This document shows positions 33,534-39,235 of a stretch of 39,235 nt of DNA, piece after piece. The translations under genes and the position numbers were made by a program. This stretch comes from Candidatus Sulfotelmatobacter sp. (GTDB lineage Bacteria; Acidobacteriota; Terriglobia; Terriglobales; Acidobacteriaceae), in the NCBI GenBank assembly GCA_030041215.1, contig JASHOH010000103.1, positions 1 to 39,235 of the forward strand. Direction: 5' to 3'. Each line of letters opens with the position of its first letter. Position 1 is the first letter of the stretch. Under the pieces are notes generated by a model, which saw nothing but the letters and a program-made list of their open reading frames with translations, made no database searches and was not told where the DNA came from.

Positions 33534-34196
33534 ATGCCGACCATCCAACCTCCCACCGTCAGCAAGACGCTGCTGGATGAAATAAACAGGGCCATCGGAA
33601 TGCACAATTTCATCACAGCGACCGTTCCCGACAAATTCAGCGCAGACACAGACCAAAAGCTGCTTGTTTCGGCAATCTTCTCACTTACCCTGGAACACCA
33701 TGGCGCAATTCTTCATTTGCTCCAAGCTGGTCGGTTTGACGGGAGTGCCTTAGCTCTTGTACGACCACTGATAGACGGTGCCTATCGCGCTCATTGGATT
33801 TACTCTTGCGCGAAGCCAGATATCATTGCTCGCATCAAGAACGGCGAAAACGTTTATCCGGGGTTAATTAACATGGCGGAGGAAATTGAAAAGAAGGTTG
33901 ACGCCGACGGGATGTTTGTCTCTATTAGGCCGTATATCAACGCTCTGCACGGGTACACGCACGGAGGATTGGAACAGCTTGCCCGTCGGTTCGATGCAAC
34001 CGGGACCGCCATTAAACCGAATTATGCGGACGGTGAGAAGCTCGAGGCGGTAAAAGCTACGACCGCGCATCTAACCGCGTTGGCAATGGCGTATTCTCAG
34101 ATTGTTTCGGCGGGACCGCCCGACAAGGAGCCGCAGTCCCGGAAAATCAGCGATCATTATGTATCGCAGTATCCACCACCGGCGCAAACCCTTTAG
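33534..34196 (+). CDS. Helical protein of unknown function (HEPN-like possibility)
   Basis: 220 aa from ATG 33534. Predominantly helical by eye, with SAIFSLTLEHHGAILHLLQA (46-65) and SALALVRPLIDGAYRAHWIY (71-90), similar in style to DUF5677/DUF6988 proteins. Near residue 132 an Arg is followed six residues later by His139 (R132-PYINAL-H139), then YTHGG with His143. This R-X6-H spacing fits the RX4-6H motif of HEPN RNases, but the fold is not shown. It is divergent from the protease pair and ends 13 nt before the right repeat. Function not known. Confidence 0.6.
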   Translation: MPTIQPPTVSKTLLDEINRAIGMHNFITATVPDKFSADTDQKLLVSAIFSLTLEHHGAILHLLQAGRFDGSALALVRPLIDGAYRAHWIYSCAKPDIIARIKNGENVYPGLINMAEEIEKKVDADGMFVSIRPYINALHGYTHGGLEQLARRFDATGTAIKPNYADGEKLEAVKATTAHLTALAMAYSQIVSAGPPDKEPQSRKISDHYVSQYPPPAQTL

Positions 34197-34209
34197 GTGG
34201 CAGTGATGC

Positions 34210-34286
34210 GGCGGGTGGCCCGCTTTTTGTGGCGTGACCGATCAGGGTGCCCCATTTCTCACGCGTTTTTTGCGCGAGAAGTGGGG
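34210..34286 (+). repeat. Cassette-flanking inverted repeat, right copy
   Basis: The reverse complement of these 77 nt aligns with 32131-32205, with differences in the loop and a short central block. The inner stem, CCCCATTTCTCACGC against GCGCGAGAAGTGGGG, tolerates G-T pairs. A T6 run follows directly (34287-34292), so on the plus strand it could also serve as an intrinsic terminator of the helical gene, whose stop is 13 nt upstream. Confidence 0.72.
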
Positions 34287-34309
34287 TTTTTTCTACGACC
34301 CTTATTCCT

Positions 34310-34477
34310 TTAACCCGCCTTGTCCCGAATCTTTTCCTCCCGCCATCTCCAATCGTTGATCCGAACCAATCCCTTCTCGCCATACGCGTAGGAGCGGAAA
34401 CTGCTCCTCCGCCAGTCGTCGGGGTTCTCCGCCAATCCGCGGACCACCGGATTCCGGTGCATATATTTCGGGTGCTC
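34310..34477 (-). pseudogene. C-terminal remnant of a REP-associated tyrosine transposase
   Basis: Frame on the minus strand gives EHPKYMHRNPVVRGLAENP, then DDWRRSSFRSYAYGEKGLVR and INDW, the conserved C-terminus of REP-associated Y1 transposases (RAYTs, IS200/IS605-related). It ends at a stop at 34310. Upstream of about 34477 the similarity ends and the sequence runs into a hairpin repeat (34507-34562), so the catalytic HUH and Tyr parts are gone. Non-functional. Confidence 0.72.
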
Positions 34478-34506
34478 CGCGGCCCGGGCTACAACGACCA
34501 CAGGGT

Positions 34507-34562
34507 CCCTCGACTTCGCGGAGAGATTCACGAAGTAAATCTCTCCGCTCCGCTCGGGATGA
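34507..34562. repeat. REP-like palindrome, 11-bp stem
   Basis: GCGGAGAGATT (34518-34528) and AATCTCTCCGC (34538-34548) form a perfect stem with a 9-nt loop. The frame TCCCTCGAC...CGCTCGGGATGACA repeats the frame of the 3764-3822 element, whose stem differs. It borders the transposase remnant. Confidence 0.65.
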
Positions 34563-34585
34563 CAATTTTTGGGGGGTTTGACGCG

Positions 34586-34608
34586 GCGCTGAAGCGCCGC
34601 TCTTCCAC
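34586..34608 (+). repeat. GCGCTGAAGCGC-type repeat, copy 2
   Basis: Exact 23-nt reverse complement of 19287-19309, hairpin GGCGCTGAAGCGCC plus the tail GCTCTTCCAC. A related copy with a GCCGGGC-TGAA-GCCCGGC stem and the same tail lies at 35024-35051. Confidence 0.7.
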
Positions 34609-34631
34609 GGCACTTCGCGCGGCTATGATGC

Positions 34632-34800
34632 TGCGGGGACGAAAGCAGGTTCCCATTCGATTCCCTTCGCCATTCGGCTCAGGGCAGGCTCTTCGCGGCG
34701 CTCAGTCGCTCAAGACAGGTTCCCGTTCGACTCCCTCGCTCCGCTCAGTCCCTCAGGGCAGGCTCTCACCGGTCCTTCGGACCGGTTCGGAGTGACATTT
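34632..34800. repeat. Imperfect direct duplication ending in GGTCC-TTC-GGACC hairpin
   Basis: Two copies of a unit starting CAGGTTCCC(A/G)TTCGA(T/C)TCCCT and ending CTCAGGGCAGGCTC lie in tandem (from about 34648 and 34718). They are followed by ACCGGTCC-TTC-GGACCGGT (34768-34786), an 8-bp stem. No coding potential. Confidence 0.45.
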
Positions 34801-34829
34801 TTTGGAAGGGCGCTTATCGCAGCGCTGAA

Positions 34830-34973
34830 GCGCTGCGCCACCTAAAGGCGCTGCGCCACCTAAAGGCTCTACGCCACCTAAAGGCTCTACGCCACCGTTG
34901 GGGCGCTGCGCCACCTAAAGGCTCTACGCCACCTAAAGGCTCTACGCCACCGTTGGGGCGCTGCGCCACCTAG
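34830..34973. repeat. 18-bp tandem array with 55-bp higher-order period
   Basis: Eight units of 18 bp of the form GCGCTGCGCCACCTAAAG or GCTCTACGCCACCTAAAG or ...CCACCGTTGG. The blocks 34848-34902 and 34903-34957 are identical 55-bp periods (18+18+19). There are no unique spacers, so it is not CRISPR. It carries no open frame of its own worth calling. Confidence 0.85.
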
Positions 34974-35023
34974 CGCGAACCACTTGCCTGTTCAGGATGA
35001 CAAGTTGTGGATGAGCGCGTAAC

Positions 35024-35051
35024 GCCGGGCTGAAGCCCGGCTCTTCCACGG
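35024..35051 (+). repeat. GCCGGGC-TGAA-GCCCGGC repeat with GCTCTTCCAC tail
   Basis: GCCGGGC (35024-35030) pairs with GCCCGGC across TGAA; the tail CTCTTCCACGG is shared with 34586-34608 and, inverted, 19287-19309. Confidence 0.6.
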
Positions 35052-35158
35052 TAGTTGACGCTCAGCGTGACCCTTCGGCGTCCTCGCTGCGCGCGGTTGC
35101 TCAGAGCAGGCTATTAGAAGGCGTGCCCTGATACAAATTATTGCTCGAGCGTAGAGGT

Positions 35159-35200
35159 CCCACGTCTCGCAAGAGACGCGAGACGTGGGGCACCCGATTT
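35159..35200 (-). repeat. Third copy of the CCCAC-TCTCGC hairpin, 3' of the baeRF gene
   Basis: CCCACGTCTCGC (35159-35170) and GCGAGACGTGGG (35178-35189) form a perfect 12-bp stem with a 7-nt loop, then GGCACCCGA as in the cassette-flanking copies. Read on the minus strand it begins about 12 nt after the baeRF stop, the same position and orientation relative to a gene as the other two. The remaining gap 34197-35211 has no gene. Confidence 0.65.
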
Positions 35201-35211
35201 TGGATTTTAAT

Positions 35212-36474
35212 TTACGGCAGATTGCGGTTGCGGGCGGCCAGCGCTTGCGGGGCTTCGCGCGCGGGTCCTGCTGACGGCGACTTCACTGGCCATGGCTTGG
35301 CCGGCTCGGCGCGGAAGCGCAGGACCGCGGCGATGTTGCCGACGTGGTCGAATTCCGGGTCATCTTTCACATAAAACAGCTCGATGTTTTGGGAGATGAT
35401 GCGCGGCAGAATCGCTTCGCCAACATCGACCAGCTTGCGGGTTTCGTGTCCGCACACGGGGCAGAAGGCGACGAGGTGCGCGTCGAGATGTCCGCAATTT
35501 GAGCACTCGACCGCCTGAGCGACGTAGCGTTCGCCGATGAGCAGCGTCTGGACTTCTCCCATTTCGAGCGAGAGCAGCACGCGGCGCAGGCCGGTCGATC
35601 CGCGGCCGCCGGCGCGGGCCTGATCGATGGCCTCGCGAACGGCTTCGGCACAGCGTTTTTTCTGCGAGTCGTTGAAAACTTTTTCCGCTTGCCTGCGAAT
35701 TTCGTCGTTGCTCGTGTGGCCGATTTCGGCGTAAAAGCGCCCGAGCAACGCTTGCGACGCATAGGTATGAAGCTGCTGCGAGAACAGCGGCCAGCCAGTG
35801 TCCTGGCAGGCGAGAATCCATTTCTCGAATTCGCCGCGTTCGAGTCCTGCTTTGATCGCGTCGGCGACGTTCTTGAAATGTTGCCGCACTTCGTCGGTAA
35901 CGCGGCGCTCGGCGTGGCCGGCGTCGTAACCAGCAAAGCCGTCGCTGCGGCCACGATGAGGCAGCGGATGGAAGAAGTCGATGCGCTCGTTGAGCTCGCC
36001 GAGACGCAGATCGAAGAGGCGGGCGCGGTGACGATCGAGCAGTACGACGCAGAGGCGGGGAAAGGCTCCCAGCAACTGCGCCAGCGGCTTGAGCTGGAAG
36101 TGGCGATTCATGACGAGCTGCATGCCGCTGAGTTGCGGCGGCAGATCGTACTCACGCCAGAAGCTGCGGGCGGAGCAGGCGAAGACGCCTTTGGCGTGCT
36201 GTCCGTTGCCGCGCGTGCCGTTGTTCTGCAGATCGCGTGCGACGCGCAGGATGTGCTCCACGTCGGCGCGGGCCGATTCGTACGCGGCTCTGCCGTTGTT
36301 TCCGTTTCTGGTTTCCAGTTGGCGCAGGACTTCGCGCGCCAGGTCCTTGGTAAGAATTGTTTCTTCCTTGTGAGATTTGTTGCTGGGTGTCGTGGGCTGA
36401 AAATAGAAGCTCAGAGCGCAGCCGCTCGGATCTTCAAATTGGGCGAGTTCATGAATCTGTTCGCGAGTAATCAT
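35212..36474 (-). CDS. Bacterial eRF1-like (baeRF, family-10-like) protein with zinc ribbon
   Basis: 420 aa. It shows the three-part release-factor-like layout: an N-domain with LSFYFQPTTP (21-30) and an AYESARADVEHILRVARDLQ helix, a middle domain LCVVLLDRHRARLFDLRLGEL (141-161) with a GYDAGHAERR loop (182-191), and a C-terminal L30e-like domain with a four-Cys zinc ribbon, C324-x2-C327 and C338-x2-C341. A Pro/Ala tail follows. baeRFs are thought to act at the ribosome in translation quality control; whether this one hydrolyses peptidyl-tRNA is unknown. It starts at ATG 36474 with AAGGAG upstream. It is 35 nt after the hibernation-factor/sigma fusion gene, so co-transcribed. Confidence 0.75.
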   Translation of the reverse strand: MITREQIHELAQFEDPSGCALSFYFQPTTPSNKSHKEETILTKDLAREVLRQLETRNGNNGRAAYESARADVEHILRVARDLQNNGTRGNGQHAKGVFACSARSFWREYDLPPQLSGMQLVMNRHFQLKPLAQLLGAFPRLCVVLLDRHRARLFDLRLGELNERIDFFHPLPHRGRSDGFAGYDAGHAERRVTDEVRQHFKNVADAIKAGLERGEFEKWILACQDTGWPLFSQQLHTYASQALLGRFYAEIGHTSNDEIRRQAEKVFNDSQKKRCAEAVREAIDQARAGGRGSTGLRRVLLSLEMGEVQTLLIGERYVAQAVECSNCGHLDAHLVAFCPVCGHETRKLVDVGEAILPRIISQNIELFYVKDDPEFDHVGNIAAVLRFRAEPAKPWPVKSPSAGPAREAPQALAARNRNLP

Positions 36475-36509
36475 TCGAGGCGATACTCCTTAAATAATGA
36501 AATTTGGAT

Positions 36510-37553
36510 TTAGGCGTTACCCACATTGGCCAGCCGTCCCCTGAACTGGCGAACCAAACTAGGCGATTTGCGCAGGTGAGAGCGGGCGTCAGAAATAGCG
36601 CTGGCGACCTGCTCGGGCGGTGCGCCGGTAATAGCAGAGATCTCGTCGATGCCGAAGCCTTCGATGGCATGCAGGATGAACGCCTCACGGTGGGCGGGGT
36701 TGACGTCGCGCAGGGCAGAGGCGATCAGGCGCATCATTTCGTCGGAGCCGACGATCTGCTCGGGCGTGGCGATGCGGCCATCAGCGATGACAGTTTCCTC
36801 GGTGATGGATTCGTCGGGCTGATGGAATTGCAGCTCGGCTTCGTCGCTGCCACGGACATTCCGCTTGCGGGCCGACTCTTCGAGGCGGACTGCACTACCG
36901 TTGGAGCCGTCGGGGCGCGAAAGTTCGTCTAGGGCCTTCATGGCGAGGCGGTAGAGCCAGGGTTCGAGAGCGAGGCGCTCGGGTTTCTCGTGAACGTCGC
37001 CCAGGGCGGCGGCAATGGTTTCGTCAATGACCTCTTCCTTGCTGATCGAGTCGGGTTCGATCATGTCGGAGATTTCGCGGAAATAAATTTCGCGCTCGAC
37101 ATAGCGCTCGAGGCGGGCGAGGTTGGCGTTCACGTAGGAGCGGATGTCGTCGGAGGAAACTGTCGGCGGAAAAACTGCGGCGAGAGTCTGCTCGAAGGGA
37201 ACGCTCATATTGCGGCGCTTTGAGATCTCCTGTTGGCGCCGTGGCCACTTGTGGCTGGAGCGGAGCTGGGCTTTGTGTTTGTTGACCTGCTGAAGCAGGT
37301 CTTCGAACGCGGCTTTGACGGCAGCAGAGGCCGTGGAGGCCCTTTGCTCGACGGCCATCTGTCCTGAGGGCAGACGCAGGTTGAGAGAAACGCAGGTGCC
37401 CTCCCGGGGATTTAGTTCCTCGACGTAGCCTTTGAGGTGAACCAACTCGGGTCGGAAGACTTGCAGACGTTTCCGGAGCTTTTCGATGTGGTATTGAATG
37501 TCTTTTTCTACGGCGGGGGTCTTATGAATCCGGTAACCGATGTGGACGTTCAT
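36510..37553 (-). CDS. S30AE (HPF/RaiA-type) domain fused to a sigma-70-like region
   Basis: 347 aa from ATG 37553, with GAGG 5 nt upstream; the 61-codon in-frame extension is discarded. Residues 1-105 are an HPF/RaiA-like domain: MNVHIGYRIHKTPAVEKDIQ split into strand and helix, RLQVFRPELVHLKGYVEEL, then LNLRLPSGQMAVEQRA and VKAAFEDLLQQVNKHKAQLR. Residues 137-215 are helical in the style of sigma region 2 (YVNANLARLERYVEREIYFR, LEPWLYRLAMKALDELS). Residues 270-330 are a sigma region 4-like HTH (NPAHREAFILHAIEGFGIDE, ISAITGAPPEQVASAISDAR). An acidic linker lies between. This combines ribosome hibernation with an ECF-like module. Region 4 is clear, region 2 less so. Confidence 0.7.
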   Translation of the reverse strand: MNVHIGYRIHKTPAVEKDIQYHIEKLRKRLQVFRPELVHLKGYVEELNPREGTCVSLNLRLPSGQMAVEQRASTASAAVKAAFEDLLQQVNKHKAQLRSSHKWPRRQQEISKRRNMSVPFEQTLAAVFPPTVSSDDIRSYVNANLARLERYVEREIYFREISDMIEPDSISKEEVIDETIAAALGDVHEKPERLALEPWLYRLAMKALDELSRPDGSNGSAVRLEESARKRNVRGSDEAELQFHQPDESITEETVIADGRIATPEQIVGSDEMMRLIASALRDVNPAHREAFILHAIEGFGIDEISAITGAPPEQVASAISDARSHLRKSPSLVRQFRGRLANVGNA

Positions 37554-37786
37554 GAGCACCTCAAGCTTGCAAACTAAAGGGCGCAAACCAGTGCTTTCTA
37601 AAAAAATTGTACACCCGCAGGGAAGGAGGAAAAGTGGAATATTGAATCGGGTAAATCGTCGATTGCAAATGGGGGACGAATTTGGGAAGGTGCGGGGCGG
37701 GAAGGTTAGGGGCTTCTGAATCAATGCTCCTTTCACCGAAGTAACAAATGCGGCCGGTAGGAAGCGGGCGCTCGCCTCGCTCGCTT

Positions 37787-37807
37787 GGACAGCCGAGGCG
37801 GCTGTCC
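37787..37807. repeat. GGACAGCCG hairpin upstream of the amidohydrolase gene
   Basis: GGACAGCCG (37787-37795) pairs with CGGCTGTCC (37799-37807) across a 3-nt loop, a 9-bp stem. The 314-bp divergent gap 37554-37867 contains this, a possible promoter and no gene. Confidence 0.55.
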
Positions 37808-37828
37808 CTAAATGGGGGCAGCAGTTGG

Positions 37829-37858
37829 TTTACAGGCGCTTTGTCTGACCGATATGAT
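37829..37858 (+). promoter_or_regulatory. Possible promoter of the amidohydrolase gene
   Basis: TTTACA (37829-37834) and TATGAT (37853-37858) are 18 nt apart. The start codon is at 37868, so the leader would be very short; no good ribosome site is present. Confidence 0.35.
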
Positions 37859-37867
37859 CTCGGGACG

Positions 37868-39157
37868 ATGATCTGGAAACAGTTTCTGCTTGGCGCATTG
37901 CTCTGTGTCGTGGCTTGGGCGCAGGGCGCGAATGATAAAGAAGTCGACGCGGTTTATCCCGAAGCCTACGCGCTGTATGTGGACATTCACCAGAATCCGG
38001 AATTATCTGCGCACGAGACGCAGACTGCGGCTAAGTTGGCGGCGCGGCTGCGCAGTTTGGGTTACGAAGTCACTGAACATGTCGGCGGGACGGGGATTGT
38101 CGCCATTCTAAAAAACGGCGCCGGGCCGACGGTGATGCTGCGCACTGAACTCGATGCGTTGCCGGTGGAAGAAAAAACTGGCTTGCCCTACGCAAGCAAG
38201 GTTCATACGAAAGATGATTTCGGGCATGACGTTCCCGTAATGCATGCGTGCGGACACGATCTGCACATGGCGTCACTTTTTGCCACGGCGTCGATCATGG
38301 CGCGCGGCAAGAGCTCATGGCATGGAACATTGATGCTGGTTGGCCAGCCAGCCGAGGAAACGGCTGGCGGGGCCAAGGCGATGCTGGCGGATGGTCTGTT
38401 CACGCGCTTTCCCAAGCCGGATTTTGCTGTGGCAATGCATGTAGACAACCTGCTGCCTGCGGGAGCGGTGGGGATCATGCCCGGCATCTACAACAACAAT
38501 GCGGACTCGCTGCGTATCACAATTTACGGCAAGGGCGGGCACGGGGCACAGCCGCACACTACGATCGATCCGATTGTGATTGCTGCGAGGACGATTTTGA
38601 CGTTGCAAACGATTCCCGCACGCGAGGTAAAGCCGGGCGAGATGGCGATCGTTACTGTGGGCTACGTTCACGCCGGAACGAAAAACAATGTCATTCCCGA
38701 TCAGGCGGAACTTGGGCTGACGGTGCGAACCAACAAACCGGAAGTGCGGCAGCAGGTGCTGGCGGCAATCACGCGCATCGCGAATGCGGAAGCTGAAGCG
38801 GCAGGTGCGCCGAAGGCTCCGCTGATTGAGCATTATGAAGCGACGGATCTGGTTTATAACGATCCGGCGCTGGCGGCGCGGCTGAAGGCGGCTCTGGAAG
38901 CGGCGCTGGGGAAAAAACATGTGGTGATTGAAGAGCCGATTCCGGTGTCGGAAGATTTTTCTTATTACGTGGCTCAGGGAGTTCCGGGGTTCTATTTCAC
39001 GCTGGGCGGAGCTGATCCAGAGAAGTATGCGGCGGCGAAGGCTTCGGGTACGTCGCTCCCCTCGAATCATTCTCCGCTGTTCGCGCCGGATGTGGATCCG
39101 GCGCTGCATACGGGGATAGCGGCGGAGGTGGCGGTGCTGAGGGAGTTAATGAAGTAG
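37868..39157 (+). CDS. Secreted M20D-family amidohydrolase
   Basis: 429 aa from ATG 37868, starting with a signal peptide (MIWKQFLLGALLCVVAWAQG). The M20 pattern is complete: YVDIHQNPELSAHETQTA, metal site ACGHDLHMA (near 132-140) preceded by RTELDALPVEE, EETAGGAK with the catalytic Glu, the dimerisation domain (GKGGHGAQPHTTIDPI) and FSYYVAQGVPGFYFTLGG in the C-part. Members hydrolyse N-acyl amino acids, hippurate-type substrates or similar amides. The exact substrate is not readable. No operon partner; the last 78 nt of the window after it are empty. Confidence 0.9.
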   Translation: MIWKQFLLGALLCVVAWAQGANDKEVDAVYPEAYALYVDIHQNPELSAHETQTAAKLAARLRSLGYEVTEHVGGTGIVAILKNGAGPTVMLRTELDALPVEEKTGLPYASKVHTKDDFGHDVPVMHACGHDLHMASLFATASIMARGKSSWHGTLMLVGQPAEETAGGAKAMLADGLFTRFPKPDFAVAMHVDNLLPAGAVGIMPGIYNNNADSLRITIYGKGGHGAQPHTTIDPIVIAARTILTLQTIPAREVKPGEMAIVTVGYVHAGTKNNVIPDQAELGLTVRTNKPEVRQQVLAAITRIANAEAEAAGAPKAPLIEHYEATDLVYNDPALAARLKAALEAALGKKHVVIEEPIPVSEDFSYYVAQGVPGFYFTLGGADPEKYAAAKASGTSLPSNHSPLFAPDVDPALHTGIAAEVAVLRELMK

Positions 39158-39235
39158 CTGACCCTGTACGCGCTACAACTGGCCGCTGGAGGCCCAAGCG
39201 TTGCTGTGCCGCGTTGTTTATCCTTTTCGCTCAAT

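Noticed and set aside
32131..34286. Calling the protease cassette a classical transposon or integron
   Set aside because: No transposase or integrase is inside, no target-site duplication is seen at the outer ends, and the flanks may be terminators.
34302..34613. 103-codon minus-strand ORF over the transposase remnant
   Set aside because: Different frame from the RAYT-like peptide; its residues are Arg/Gly-rich shadow sequence crossing two hairpin repeats.
34830..34973. Regular repeats that could suggest a CRISPR array
   Set aside because: Units are contiguous 18-bp tandem copies with no unique spacers, and no cas genes occur in the window.

Overview
The window reads as a chromosomal segment of a GC-rich Gram-negative bacterium, most probably an Acidobacteriota (Terriglobia/Koribacter-like) genome; this is inferred from gene content and repeats, since no rRNA is present. 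Pointers are a porin with a C-terminal Phe, many secreted enzymes with signal peptides, menaquinone synthesis by the futalosine route (mqnE), a GerMN-domain protein, a bacterial eRF1-like (baeRF) protein, and abundant short palindromic intergenic repeats. Nothing looks like a prophage, plasmid or CRISPR locus.

Left part (1-9.7 kb): uptake and envelope. It holds a cut-off DUF485 membrane protein (normally next to an acetate symporter), a secreted PEGA protein, a large outer-membrane porin, the pyruvate/peptide transporter family protein CstA, a secreted MetX-like hydrolase, an AtoE short-chain fatty-acid transporter and a nickel/cobalt-type permease with a His-rich loop.

Central part (9.7-29 kb): core carbon metabolism and housekeeping. 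A GntR/FadR-type regulator is followed at 22 nt by a pyruvate(2-oxoacid):ferredoxin oxidoreductase operon (fused gamma-delta, alpha, beta), with a triple half-site palindrome upstream of the regulator. Then come RNase PH, two tandem MacB/FtsX-type permeases without an ATPase, an aldehyde dehydrogenase of the succinate-semialdehyde type, a LacD-type aldolase, GerMN and M13 peptidase genes, a TPR-gene remnant, mqnE, a small zinc-ribbon protein, glutaryl-CoA dehydrogenase, an ATP-grasp enzyme and class II fructose-1,6-bisphosphatase. Acetate, pyruvate and short-chain acid import feeding acetyl-CoA, 2-oxoacid and fructose-bisphosphate metabolism is the common theme.

Right part (29-39 kb): accessory and stress genes. 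Two different VapBC-type toxin-antitoxin modules stand head to head around a 104-bp control region. After a Tat-exported asparaginase-like enzyme comes a compact cassette that looks lower in GC: trypsin-like protease plus a 75-aa partner, divergent from a helical protein of unknown function. It is bounded by roughly 76-bp inverted repeats lying directly 3' of the outer stop codons. Next is about 1 kb of non-coding DNA crowded with hairpin repeats, an 18-bp tandem array and the C-terminal remnant of a REP-associated tyrosine transposase. The window closes with a two-gene operon, a ribosome-hibernation-factor (S30AE) domain fused to a sigma-factor-like region and a baeRF release-factor-like protein, and with a divergent secreted M20 amidohydrolase.

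The two best candidates for something undescribed are the hibernation-factor/sigma fusion paired with the baeRF gene, and the repeat-bounded protease cassette.
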